Positions 1 through 8,313 of a stretch of 52,991 nt of DNA are shown here, in pieces. The notes below the pieces were generated by a model, which ran no database searches, was not told the DNA's origin, and was given only the letters and a program-made list of their open reading frames with translations. The position numbers were made by a program, and so were the translations under genes. The stretch is from Bog-756 sp036513075 (lineage in GTDB: Bacteria > Actinomycetota > Acidimicrobiia > Acidimicrobiales > RAAP-2): positions 1 through 52,991 of the forward strand of contig DATBZS010000058.1 of the NCBI GenBank assembly GCA_036513075.1. Reading direction: 5' to 3'. Position 1 is the stretch's first letter; each line of letters starts with the position of its first letter.

Positions 1-1
1 C

Positions 2-397
2 ATGTTCTTCTTCCAGTTCCCCGGGGTGGGCGAGGCGTGGCTGTCGGCCGACGGCTGGGCCAACTTCCGGGACTGGTGCCACCACCCGGACAGCGACGCC
101 ATCGTGGCCCGCTGGGAGGCGACGGGCACGATCACGGCCGCCCTCAACTGGTACCGGGCCAACATCCCACCCGAAGGCTTCGCCGGCCCACCTCTCGAGC
201 TGCCGGCAGTACAGGCCTCCACCCTCGGGGTGTGGAGCAGTGGCGACTTCGCCCTGACCGAGGAGCAGAAGACCCGGTCCGGTGACTACGTGTCCGGACC
301 GTGGCGCTACGAGCGCATCGAAGGGCCCGGGCACTGGATGCAGCTCGAAGCGCCCGAGGAGGTCAACCGCCTTCTGCTCGACTTCCTCCCGACCTGA
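2..397 (+). CDS. alpha/beta hydrolase, C-terminal part (cut by window edge)
   Basis: This is the last ~131 residues of an alpha/beta-fold hydrolase, most like epoxide hydrolase or haloalkane dehalogenase relatives. Visible are the acid region (VWSSGDFAL, Asp82 of the visible part) and the catalytic histidine in GPGHWMQLEAPEEVN (His111), followed by the usual final helix. No nucleophile elbow is present. It must lie upstream of base 1, so the ATG at position 2 is internal and the gene is truncated by the window, not by nature. Substrate cannot be told. The next gene on the same strand is another alpha/beta hydrolase, 58 bases on. Confidence 0.75.
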   Translation: MFFFQFPGVGEAWLSADGWANFRDWCHHPDSDAIVARWEATGTITAALNWYRANIPPEGFAGPPLELPAVQASTLGVWSSGDFALTEEQKTRSGDYVSGPWRYERIEGPGHWMQLEAPEEVNRLLLDFLPT

Positions 398-455
398 GGC
401 TGCCTGACCACCCGGTGAGGCCGACACCAACACGCGGGCCGGTAGCCTCGTCGGG

Positions 456-1406
456 GTGACGACCCTGGCAGGAGTCCCGCACACCTCCCGGACCATGGAC
501 CTCGACGGCCCGGTCCACTACGTCGACTACGGCGGCCCCGACGGCGCCCCGGTCCTGGTGGGCGTCCACGGACTTGGCGGCTCCCATCTCAACTGGGCCG
601 CGGTGGCGCCCCACCTGATCGTCCGCAGCCGGTTGGTGGCCGTCGACCTGGTCGGTCACGGGCACACGCCGACGGCCGGAAGGTGGCCCGACATCGACGG
701 TCATGTCGACCTGCTGGCTGGATTCGCAGCCGAGGTCTCGGACCGGCCGGTGATCCTGATGGGCAACTCCCTCGGCGGCCTGGTCGCCGCGCTGTGCGCC
801 TCGGCCACCCCCGACCGGGTGGCCGGGCTGATCCTGATCGACCCGGCGCTTCCCACCGAGCGGGTCGGGATGGTCCGCCCCCGGGTGCTCTCCAACTTCA
901 TCCTGTGCTCGGTCCCGGGCGTGGGGGAGCGGTACCTGACGGCCCGCCGTAACCGCACGACCGCCGACCAGACCGTGCGCCGGGTGCTCAGTGCCACGTG
1001 CGTCGACCCCGCCCGGGTGCCGAGCGACGTCGTCGACGCCCTCGTCGCCCTGACCGGGGCGGTGGATCGAGTGGCCGCCGACCGCGCCTACCTGGCTTCG
1101 GCCCGTTCACTGTCGTGGGTCATGGCCCGCCCTGGATCGACGGTCGCCCGGCTCGACTCCCTCGACCTTCCGGTCCTGCACCTCCATGGCTCCCGTGACC
1201 TGCTGGTCCCGCTTGCTGCCGCACGGCGCATGGCCGTCGGCCGCCCCAACTGGCGCCTGGAGGTGGCCAGGGACATCGGCCACGCCCCGATGTTGGAGTC
1301 CCCGGTGTGGACGGCGCACCGGATCGGCGACTGGCTGGACCGCGACGGCGCGGCGGCCTGGGCCCGGGCCGGAGGATCGGTCGATCCGGCCGGCTCCGTC
1401 GTCTAG
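456..1406 (+). CDS. alpha/beta hydrolase
   Basis: A complete 316-residue alpha/beta hydrolase starting at GTG. The oxyanion-loop motif HGLGG is at 39-43, the nucleophile elbow GNSLGG is at 103-108 (Ser105), the acid is probably Asp248 in HGSRDLLVP, and the catalytic His276 lies in DIGHAPMLESP. The triad is therefore intact, as in ester hydrolases, C-C hydrolases and lipases of this fold; the substrate is unknown. There is no signal peptide, so it is probably cytoplasmic. Its end faces the acyl-CoA synthetase tail to tail, with only 7 bases between stops. Confidence 0.85.
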   Translation: MTTLAGVPHTSRTMDLDGPVHYVDYGGPDGAPVLVGVHGLGGSHLNWAAVAPHLIVRSRLVAVDLVGHGHTPTAGRWPDIDGHVDLLAGFAAEVSDRPVILMGNSLGGLVAALCASATPDRVAGLILIDPALPTERVGMVRPRVLSNFILCSVPGVGERYLTARRNRTTADQTVRRVLSATCVDPARVPSDVVDALVALTGAVDRVAADRAYLASARSLSWVMARPGSTVARLDSLDLPVLHLHGSRDLLVPLAAARRMAVGRPNWRLEVARDIGHAPMLESPVWTAHRIGDWLDRDGAAAWARAGGSVDPAGSVV

Positions 1407-1413
1407 GAGGTCG

Positions 1414-2949
1414 TCAGTTGACCTGACGCTCCAGGCCCTCCCAGTAAGGGGCCCGGAGCCGGAACTTCTGCAACTTGCCGGTGGCCGTGCGGGGTAGCTG
1501 ATCCCGCAGCTCCACGCCCTTCGGGCACTTGTAGCCGGCCAGTACCGTCCGGCAGTGTGCGATCACGATCTCCTCGGTGACGTCGCTGCCCTCGGCCGGC
1601 ACGACCAGGGCCAGCACCATCTCGCCCCACTTGTCGTGGGGGACACCGATGACGGCCACTTCGAGCACCCCGTCCAGCGAGAAGATGGCGTCCTCGACCT
1701 CGATCGACGACACGTTCTCGCCACCGGTGATGATGACGTCCTTCTTGCGGTCGAGGATGCTGAGGTGTCCCTCCCCGTCGACGAGCCCGCCGTCCCCGGT
1801 GTGGAACCAGCCACCGGCAAGGGCGGCGGCCGTCTCCTCGGGTTGGCGCCAGTAGCCGGCCATCACCGTATTCGACCGGGCCAGCACCTCGCCCTGGATG
1901 TCGACGGTGATGTCGGTACCGACAGCTGGCGCACCGGCCCGCATCAGTTTGCGGGCCCGCTGGTCCGACGGAAAGTCGTCCCACTCCGCCCGGCCCCGGT
2001 TGACGGTCAGCAAGGGCGACGTCTCGGTCAGGCCGTAGATCTGGATGAACTCCCAACCCAGCTCGGACTCGATGCGCTCGATCGTCCGGGACGGCGGCGG
2101 GGCGCCGGCCACCACGATGCGGGCGGTGCCCGCCCCGGGCACAGGGCCGTCCCAGTCGGGTGCGGCATCGAGGACGGCGTTCACCACGGCCGGCGCCGCG
2201 CACAACAGCGTGACCCCGTGGTCGGCGATCCGGCGGAGGATCTCGGGTCCGTCGACCTTGCGGAGCGCCACCTGGGTGACGCCCATCGCCGCCGTGGTCC
2301 ACGGCATGCCCCAGCCGTTGGCATGGAACATCGGCAGGGTGTGCAGGTAGACGTCCCGATCCGATACGCCGACGTGCCAGCCGAAGACGGCCGAGTTGAC
2401 CCAGCAGTTCCGGTGGGTGAGCTGGACCCCTTTCGGCCGGGCGGTGGTTCCCGACGTGTAGTTGATGGTTGCGGTCGCCCCCTCGTCGGACGTCCAAGGT
2501 TCGGGCTCCACCCCGAACACGTACAGCTCGGCATCGGACTCCTCGCCGAGGACGAATCGCCGGCTGGGCCCGATGCCGACCAGCGCCTCGTCCAATTCGG
2601 GGTCGACCAGCAGCACCGACGCCCCCGAATGCCCGAGGATGTACTCGACCTCGGCCCGGGCCAGCCGGAAGTTGACGGGCACCAGGATGCGGCCCCATCC
2701 GGACACGCCGAAGAACGAGGTCAGCAGTCGGGCCGAATTGTGGGACACGATGGCGACCCGCTCATCCGGCCCGATGCCGAGGCGGTCGAGTCCTGCGGCC
2801 TGGGCCCGTGCCCGGTCGGCCAGCTGGGCGAAGGTGAGTGGTGCCCAGGGCGAGGCCGGCTGGTCAGGCTCGTCGACCAGGGCCACCCTGTCCGCGTAGG
2901 TGAACGCGGCGCGGTCCAGGAATGCTCGGACATTGAAGTGCACGTGCAT
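1414..2949 (-). CDS. acyl-CoA synthetase (AMP-forming, ANL superfamily)
   Basis: This 511-residue protein has every ANL-superfamily signature: P-loop TSGTTARPKG (165-174), YGLTE (305-309), the adenine/ribose site WFHTGD (381-386), the hinge motif DRKKDVIITGGENVSS (400-415) and the C-terminal catalytic lysine Lys492 in PRTATGK. Such enzymes adenylate a carboxylic acid and transfer it to CoA. The length and the GENVSS hinge fit medium/long-chain fatty-acid or aryl-acid ligases of the FadD type; substrate preference is not visible. It is cytoplasmic. It stands alone on the minus strand, divergent from the 2-hydroxyacid dehydrogenase 79 bases away. Confidence 0.92.
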   Translation of the reverse strand: MHVHFNVRAFLDRAAFTYADRVALVDEPDQPASPWAPLTFAQLADRARAQAAGLDRLGIGPDERVAIVSHNSARLLTSFFGVSGWGRILVPVNFRLARAEVEYILGHSGASVLLVDPELDEALVGIGPSRRFVLGEESDAELYVFGVEPEPWTSDEGATATINYTSGTTARPKGVQLTHRNCWVNSAVFGWHVGVSDRDVYLHTLPMFHANGWGMPWTTAAMGVTQVALRKVDGPEILRRIADHGVTLLCAAPAVVNAVLDAAPDWDGPVPGAGTARIVVAGAPPPSRTIERIESELGWEFIQIYGLTETSPLLTVNRGRAEWDDFPSDQRARKLMRAGAPAVGTDITVDIQGEVLARSNTVMAGYWRQPEETAAALAGGWFHTGDGGLVDGEGHLSILDRKKDVIITGGENVSSIEVEDAIFSLDGVLEVAVIGVPHDKWGEMVLALVVPAEGSDVTEEIVIAHCRTVLAGYKCPKGVELRDQLPRTATGKLQKFRLRAPYWEGLERQVN

Positions 2950-3028
2950 GGTTTCCCCCTGGCGCCGGACTGACCCTCCAATCTACGCACAGCCGATCGC
3001 CCCGGCGGCCCCTCGCTAAGGTGCGCCT

Positions 3029-3949
3029 ATGACCCCACCTCGCGTCGCCGTCGGTCCGTACCCGTCCGATTTCGCCACTGATGCCGTTCGTGACGGCGGG
3101 GGCGAGGTGGTCGACCTGGCCGACCGGCCAGACTGCCTGGTGTGGCTCGATCCGTCCGACGTGGCCGGACTGACGGACTGGTTGGCCGAGGTGCCCGACG
3201 CTCGATGGGTGCAGCTCCCGTTCGCCGGGGTGGAACGGGTAGCCGAAGCCGGCCTCCTCGATGACGAGCGGATCTGGACGTGTGCCAAGGGCGCCTATGC
3301 CGAACCGGTGGCGGAGCACGCCCTCACCCTGGCCCTGGCCGGCCTCCGGCACCTGCCGGCCCGGGTGGTGGCCCGGTCGTGGGGTATCCCGGCCGGCACC
3401 AGCCTCTACGACCAGAAGGTCACCATTCTCGGCGGCGGTGGCATCGCCACCTCGCTGCTGGAGCAGCTGGCCCCGTTCCGGGTCGACGCCACCGTGGTGC
3501 GGCGCACTCCGGATCCGGTGCCCGGTGCGACCCGGACGCTGTCGGTCGACCGGCTCCACGAATCGCTCGGCGACGCCCTGGTGGTCGTGCTGGCCCTCGC
3601 TCTCACCCCGGACACCGCCGGCATCATCGGTGCGGCCGAGCTGGACGTCATGCCAACTTCTGCGTGGCTGGTGAACGTTGCCCGGGGCGGCCACGTCGAC
3701 ACCGGGGCGCTGGTGGCCGCACTGGCGGCCGGGTCGATTGCCGGGGCCGCCCTTGACGTCACCGAACCCGAGCCGCTACCCGACGGCCATCCGCTCTGGG
3801 ACCTCGACAACTGCATCGTCACGCCGCACACGGCCGACACCATCGAGATGGTGGTGCCGCTGTTGGCCGACCGGATCCGGACCAATGTCCGGTGCCTGGT
3901 GGCGGGGGAGCCACTGGTCGGTCGGGTGGACGCCTCGGCCGGGTATTAG
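3029..3949 (+). CDS. D-isomer-specific 2-hydroxyacid dehydrogenase
   Basis: An NAD(P)-dependent 2-hydroxyacid dehydrogenase of 306 residues. A short substrate-binding lobe precedes the Rossmann domain. The nucleotide loop is GGGGIA (135-140), the substrate-binding arginine is in NVARGG (Arg219), the acid is in DVTEPEPLP (Glu246 or Glu248) and the acid/base histidine is in TPHTAD (His267). All three catalytic residues are present. It is slightly shorter than the usual 310-340 residues of GhrA/SerA-like members. It could reduce glyoxylate, hydroxypyruvate or another 2-keto acid. Its stop overlaps the stop of the convergent response regulator by four bases. Confidence 0.88.
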   Translation: MTPPRVAVGPYPSDFATDAVRDGGGEVVDLADRPDCLVWLDPSDVAGLTDWLAEVPDARWVQLPFAGVERVAEAGLLDDERIWTCAKGAYAEPVAEHALTLALAGLRHLPARVVARSWGIPAGTSLYDQKVTILGGGGIATSLLEQLAPFRVDATVVRRTPDPVPGATRTLSVDRLHESLGDALVVVLALALTPDTAGIIGAAELDVMPTSAWLVNVARGGHVDTGALVAALAAGSIAGAALDVTEPEPLPDGHPLWDLDNCIVTPHTADTIEMVVPLLADRIRTNVRCLVAGEPLVGRVDASAGY

Positions 3950-4689
3950 GCCGGCGAACGGCCGGCGAACGGCGTGTACCGGTAGCCGTAGCCGCGGATC
4001 GCCTCGAGGACGTACTTCTGCTCGTCCTGCCAACCGAGCTTGCGGCGCAGGCGAAGGACGGTGAACTTGACCCGCTCGGGACCGATACCGAACGGGTCGT
4101 TCCACACCTGCTCCAGCAGCTGTTGAGTGGACAGGGCCTGCCCGGGGTGACGCACGAAGGTCTGGAGGAGCTGGAACTCGAGCTTGGTGAGACCGACCAC
4201 CTCGCCGTCCACCCGGACCTCGCGTGCCGGCCAGTCGACCTCGAGATTGCCGTCACAGTAGGTGGTGGCCTCGGCCGCAGTCGTGGTGGAGGACTGACTG
4301 CGTCGCAGCAGGGTCTGGATCCGGACGGCGAGCTCCTGGACGCCGAAGGGCTTTGTCAGGAAGTCGTCGGCGCCGCCGGTCAGACCGTGCACCTCATCCT
4401 GTTCGAGGTCGTGGGCGGTCAGAAGTAGCACGGGCACGTCCGAGAGGTCCCGGATGCGCTCGAGGACCTCCCAACCGTCCATCTCGGTCAGGCCGATGTC
4501 GAGCACCACCAGATCCGGACGCTCCTCGAAGAAGTTGCGCAACCCATTGCGACCGTCGCCTGCCACCACGCCCGTGCCGTTCTGCTTGGCCACCACCCGC
4601 CGGACCGCCTCGGCGATCGCTGGGTCGTCCTCGATGATGAGGACCCGGGTGGTGCCAGCAACCTGCTCGGTGCTCAGGGCTGTGGTCAT
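3946..4689 (-). CDS. OmpR/PhoB-family response regulator (orphan)
   Basis: A 247-residue two-component response regulator. The receiver domain (about 14-128) has the acidic pair Glu20-Asp21-Asp22, phospho-acceptor Asp64 (VVLDIGL), Thr91 and Lys113 (TKPF). The C-terminal winged helix (about 148-242) resembles PhoB and ends with the ...RGYGYRY signature. I chose the ATG at 4689 because AAGGAG lies 8 bases upstream; the frame stays open further upstream but has no homology there. No histidine kinase is adjacent, so its partner is elsewhere or absent. It binds DNA as a phosphorylated dimer by family rule; its targets are unknown. Confidence 0.92.
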   Translation of the reverse strand: MTTALSTEQVAGTTRVLIIEDDPAIAEAVRRVVAKQNGTGVVAGDGRNGLRNFFEERPDLVVLDIGLTEMDGWEVLERIRDLSDVPVLLLTAHDLEQDEVHGLTGGADDFLTKPFGVQELAVRIQTLLRRSQSSTTTAAEATTYCDGNLEVDWPAREVRVDGEVVGLTKLEFQLLQTFVRHPGQALSTQQLLEQVWNDPFGIGPERVKFTVLRLRRKLGWQDEQKYVLEAIRGYGYRYTPFAGRSPA

Positions 4690-5156
4690 TGCGTGTGCTC
4701 CTTGGTATGCGCGTCGATCTGCTGGGTGGGGCGGAGTCGTCCTGTGCGACGACAGGTGCGATACCCACCGGTAGCAACTCCTCCAGTTCTCTATCGGCCG
4801 CAGGCGCCTCGCCTTGAGCCTCGAGTTCCCGGGGGGCCAGGCGTGAATCGAATCCCGGGTGCGGACGCGGCGGCTCCTGGAAGCGGCATTGCTCTCGGGT
4901 TGCCATTCCGGGTACCCGGCACAGGCTACGAACCGGTGCTCGCCCCGAAGGGACGTCGGGTGCCGGTGCGCGGCCGAGCCGCTGGAGGCCTGGGGCCCAT
5001 CTGGAGTATCGGCCGGGTGCGGAGCTGCCTTTAATCGACTGGGATCGAAAGGAATATGGGGCGGCGGCCGGCCCGGATCTAGTGGAATGTCACACCCACC
5101 GAGCAGTATTCGAAGGAGACGGAACGACCGGATCACTGCACACAGGAGGCACCGCC
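4690..5156. other. 467-base intergenic region, possible structured RNA
   Basis: This divergent spacer separates the response regulator from the small Cys4 protein gene. It must hold both promoters; I see no convincing sigma70 boxes. Between about 4826 and 4950 on the plus strand the order GGGGGGCCA, GGCGTGAATC, GGGTA, then CGAACC and TGCTCGCC is reminiscent of the conserved segments of the c-di-AMP (ydaO/yuaA) riboswitch. The resemblance is partial and was judged by eye. No protein-coding gene is apparent. Confidence 0.3.
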
Positions 5157-5480
5157 GTGACGCACGACCCCGTGAACCGCCCGGACCAAGGGGACCTGCC
5201 TGGCGGGGTGGTCGTCCCCCTATCCCTACGGAGGCCGGCACCTGCCCCCGGTCGACGTGCTACGTCGTCGGTGGGAGACGGCGACGGATCGTTCACCATC
5301 GACTGCGCCGACTGCGCCCACCGGGACACCCCGGTGTGCGACGACTGTGTGGTCTCCTTCATCGTCGGTCGTTCGCCCGAGGACGCCTTGGTCGTCGACG
5401 CCGACGAGGCGCGGGCCGTACGCCTGCTCGAACGGGCCGGCCTCGTGCCCGGCGTCCGCCACCAGGCCAGCGGCCTGTAG
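5157..5480 (+). CDS. small Cys4 (zinc-ribbon-like) protein of unknown function
   Basis: A 107-residue protein with a low-complexity N-terminus and a conserved-looking C-terminal half. Four cysteines form CADC (50-53) and CDDC (61-64), a CxxC-x7-CxxC arrangement typical of a small zinc knuckle, followed by VVSFIVG and an acidic/leucine helix. I chose the GTG at 5157 because AGGAGG sits 7 bases before it. It lies just upstream of queG on the same strand, 71 bases away, and may be cotranscribed. I do not recognise a named family; zinc binding is inferred from the cysteines only. Confidence 0.6.
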   Translation: MTHDPVNRPDQGDLPGGVVVPLSLRRPAPAPGRRATSSVGDGDGSFTIDCADCAHRDTPVCDDCVVSFIVGRSPEDALVVDADEARAVRLLERAGLVPGVRHQASGL

Positions 5481-5551
5481 ACGACACGGCCAGCGGCCGG
5501 CGCCAGTGGGGTGCGGTCTCGGACGGGCTCGGGGCCGTGCAACCATGGGGC

Positions 5552-6679
5552 GTGCCCGATCCCGTGGTGTCCCATCCGCCGGTTCTCACGGCTGACGCGT
5601 GTGCCCGCCTGGGCCGGGACGTGACGGATCGCGGCGCAAGCGCCGGGCTGGCAGCCGTCGGCATCACCGGTGCCGAGTCCTTCCCGACCACACGTCGCGA
5701 TCTCGAGTCCCGTAGGCGGGACGGCCTCCACGCCGGCATGCAGTTCACCTACCGGAACCCACGGCGTTCGACCGAACCGGACCGGGTCCTTCCCGGTGCC
5801 CGCGCCCTGGTGGTTGGCGCGTGGGGCTACCGGCGCCGGGACGACGAGCGACGTCCTGTCGACCGCCCGGCGGGCACCGTGGCCCGCTATGCCCGCGCCG
5901 ACTACTACGGGCCTTTGCGTTCGGCCCTGGGGCAGATCGCCGATCTATTGGTAGCCGAGGGTTGGCGGGCCCGCGTCGTCGCCGATGACAACGCCCTGGT
6001 CGACCGGGCGGCCGCCCATCGGGCCGGCCTGGGCTGGTTCGGCCGCAACACACTCCTGCTCCTGCCCGGGCTCGGGTCGTGGTTCGTGCTCGGCTCGGTG
6101 GTCACCGACGCGCCGCTGGTCCCGACGTCACCGGCCGGCCCTACGGATCACGCCGAAGGGTGCGGATCATGTCGGCGCTGTATGGCGGCTTGTCCCACTG
6201 GGGCACTGGTGGCCGACGGCGTCCTCGACGCCCGTCGGTGCCTGGCCTGGCTCGTCCAGGCCCCAGGCACCTTCCCGGTCGAGTTCCGGGAGGCCCTCGG
6301 CGACCGCATCTACGGATGCGATGACTGTCAGCAGGTCTGCCCCGTCAACCGGACGGCCGACCGGCGTCGCCCGCCCGGGCCGCCCGACGCCGGAACGGTT
6401 GGATCGGTCGACCTCCTCGACCTCCTCGACGCTACCGATGCTGCCCTTCTGGAGGCCCACGGCCGGTGGTACATCGCGGATCGCGACCCCCGCCACCTGC
6501 GACGCAACGCCCTGGTGGCGCTCGGCAACATCGGTGACGGTGCCGACCCGGCGACCGCCGCGGCGCTGGCCCGCTACGCCGGCGGTGACGACGAGTTGCT
6601 GGCCGAGCACGCCCGCTGGGCGGCCGATCGGCTCGCCCGGACCGACCGGGGCACCGCCGCAACGGGGGCGGCGACGTGA
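5552..6679 (+). CDS. queG: epoxyqueuosine reductase QueG
   Basis: Epoxyqueuosine reductase catalyses the last step of queuosine synthesis: cobalamin- and Fe-S-dependent removal of the epoxide oxygen from tRNA-bound epoxyqueuosine. The ~375-residue protein shows the N-terminal cobalamin-binding region, the signature GWFGRNTLLL (161-170), two [4Fe-4S] clusters (Cys204, 207, 210, 214 in CGSCRRCMAACP; Cys230 with Cys256, 259 and 263 in YGCDDCQQVCP), and a C-terminal HEAT-like helix pair. The start is uncertain: GTG at 5552 gives the usual length, GTG at 5537 is also possible. Its stop overlaps the GTG of pimB by four bases. No other que gene is in the window. Confidence 0.9.
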   Translation: MPDPVVSHPPVLTADACARLGRDVTDRGASAGLAAVGITGAESFPTTRRDLESRRRDGLHAGMQFTYRNPRRSTEPDRVLPGARALVVGAWGYRRRDDERRPVDRPAGTVARYARADYYGPLRSALGQIADLLVAEGWRARVVADDNALVDRAAAHRAGLGWFGRNTLLLLPGLGSWFVLGSVVTDAPLVPTSPAGPTDHAEGCGSCRRCMAACPTGALVADGVLDARRCLAWLVQAPGTFPVEFREALGDRIYGCDDCQQVCPVNRTADRRRPPGPPDAGTVGSVDLLDLLDATDAALLEAHGRWYIADRDPRHLRRNALVALGNIGDGADPATAAALARYAGGDDELLAEHARWAADRLARTDRGTAATGAAT

Positions 6680-7818
6680 CCCACCTCCTGGTCACCAACG
6701 ACTTCCCGCCGAAGGTGGGAGGCATCCAGGTCTACCTGTGGGAGTTGTGGCGCCGCCTCGACCCGTCGACGTATGCCGTGCTGACCGCCTCATCCCATCC
6801 CGGCGCCGCCGCCTTCGACGCCGAGCAGGCCGAGCGGGGTATCCGCATCGAGCGGGTGCCGTCCCGGGTGCTGGCTCCGACGCCGGGCCTGGTCGGGAGG
6901 ATACGCGAGGCGGCCGGTCGGGCCGGCGCCGACCTGGTGGTTCTGGACCCTGCCTTCCCGCTCGGCCTGGTGGGACCTCGGCTCGGCATGCCCTATGCCG
7001 TTCTGCTGCACGGGGCCGAGGTGGCCATCCCCGGCCGGCTCCCGGCTACCCGGTCGATGCTGGCCCACGTGGTGCGCCACGCCTCGCTGGTGATCTCGGC
7101 CGGCGGCTACCCGGCCGCCGAGGCCCGGCGGGCGGTGCGGGGCCGCGGCATGCCCCCCGTCGTCGAGATCCCCCCGGGAGTCGACCTCGAGCGGTTCGTC
7201 CCGTTGGACGAGCACGAGCGGGCCCGGGCCCGGGTCGACCTCGGGCTCCCGGCAACAGGCCCCCTGGTGGTGAGCGTCAGCCGGCTCGTGCCCCGCAAGG
7301 GGATGGACGTGCTCATCGACGCGTCCGGGGCACTCGTGGAGCGATTCCCCGACCTGACGGTGGTCATCGCCGGGCGGGGACGGGACGCCGAGCGACTGGC
7401 CGGCCGGGTGGCCGAGACCGGAGCTCCGGTGCGCCTCCTCGGCGGGGTGTCCGATGAGGACCTTCCCCGACTGGTCGCGTCGGCCGACGTGTTTGCCATG
7501 CTGTGCCGCAACCGTTGGCTGGGCCTCGAACAGGAGGGCTTCGGGATCGTGTTCGTGGAGGCGGCAGCAGCCGGCGTGGCCCAGGTTGCCGGCGCCTCCG
7601 GCGGGGCGGGCGAAGCGGTGGAGAACGGCGAGACCGGCGTGGTGGTGCGTCGCCCGACCGATTCGGCGGCCGTCGCCCGGGCCATCGGCGAACTGCTGGC
7701 CGACCCGGGCCTGCGCACCAGGATGGGACTGGCCGCCCGCCGGCGGGCCGAGGCATCCTTCGGCTACGACGTGCTCGCACCTAGGCTGGCGAGGTCCCTC
7801 GGCGACGGGGGAGGCTGA
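6676..7818 (+). CDS. pimB: GT4 mannosyltransferase, PimB-like
   Basis: A GT-B fold, family 4 glycosyltransferase of 380 residues. It closely resembles the actinobacterial GDP-mannose-dependent alpha-(1-6)-phosphatidylinositol monomannoside mannosyltransferase (PimB', Rv2188c type), which adds the second mannose to PIM1 on the cytoplasmic face of the membrane. Supporting features are the N-terminal LLVTNDFPPKVGGIQ (GGIQ loop 15-18), HGAE (112-115), the donor-site pair Arg203/Lys208 in SRLVPRKGMD, and the EQEGFGIVFVEAAAAG motif (Glu287, Glu295). It starts at GTG inside the end of queG. The SRPBCC gene downstream recalls mycobacterial Rv2185c near Rv2188c. Confidence 0.85.
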   Translation: MTHLLVTNDFPPKVGGIQVYLWELWRRLDPSTYAVLTASSHPGAAAFDAEQAERGIRIERVPSRVLAPTPGLVGRIREAAGRAGADLVVLDPAFPLGLVGPRLGMPYAVLLHGAEVAIPGRLPATRSMLAHVVRHASLVISAGGYPAAEARRAVRGRGMPPVVEIPPGVDLERFVPLDEHERARARVDLGLPATGPLVVSVSRLVPRKGMDVLIDASGALVERFPDLTVVIAGRGRDAERLAGRVAETGAPVRLLGGVSDEDLPRLVASADVFAMLCRNRWLGLEQEGFGIVFVEAAAAGVAQVAGASGGAGEAVENGETGVVVRRPTDSAAVARAIGELLADPGLRTRMGLAARRRAEASFGYDVLAPRLARSLGDGGG

Positions 7819-7862
7819 CGCCATGCGGGCTCCAGCCGACGATTCGAGGAGGAGGGCCGACC

Positions 7863-8306
7863 GTGGCGGAACAAGCCACTGAGAGGATGGTGGTGGCGGC
7901 CGACCCGGCGCGCTGTTTCGAGGTCAGCGCCGACATTGCCAGCTATCCGTCGTGGGCCGCCGACATCAAAGAGGTCACCATCGACGAGCGCGACGCGGAG
8001 GGACGGCCGAGCGTGGTCACCTTCCGGGCCGCCGCCTTCGGGCGCAGCACCAGCTACACCCTGGCCTACGACTACTCCGGGGCCCCCGGTGTCCTGTCGT
8101 GGGTACAGACCGCAGGGGATATCACGTCCAAACTCGATGGCCGGTATGTCTTTTCGCCGACGTCCGACGGGGGGACCGAGGTCACCTACCACCTCGAGGT
8201 GGAGATGAAGGTGCCCCTCCCCGGATTCATCAAGATGCGGGCCCAGAGCCGCATCATGTCGATCGCCCTCCGGGACTTGAAGGCGCAGGTCGAGTCGACG
8301 TCATGA
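7863..8306 (+). CDS. SRPBCC/polyketide cyclase-like lipid-binding protein
   Basis: A 147-residue single-domain protein of the START/SRPBCC (Bet v1-like) superfamily. Evidence is the opening VVAADPARCFEVSADIASYPSWAADIKEV, the central strand pattern, and the long C-terminal helix (FIKMRAQSRIMSIALRDLKAQVE). The fold binds hydrophobic ligands in a cavity; no catalytic residue can be assigned. It starts at GTG with a strong purine-rich ribosome site (GAGGAGGG). It follows pimB by 44 bases, a pairing also found in mycobacteria (Rv2185c-Rv2188c), so a role in envelope lipid handling is a reasonable inference. Confidence 0.82.
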   Translation: MAEQATERMVVAADPARCFEVSADIASYPSWAADIKEVTIDERDAEGRPSVVTFRAAAFGRSTSYTLAYDYSGAPGVLSWVQTAGDITSKLDGRYVFSPTSDGGTEVTYHLEVEMKVPLPGFIKMRAQSRIMSIALRDLKAQVESTS

Positions 8307-8313
8307 CCGGCCG

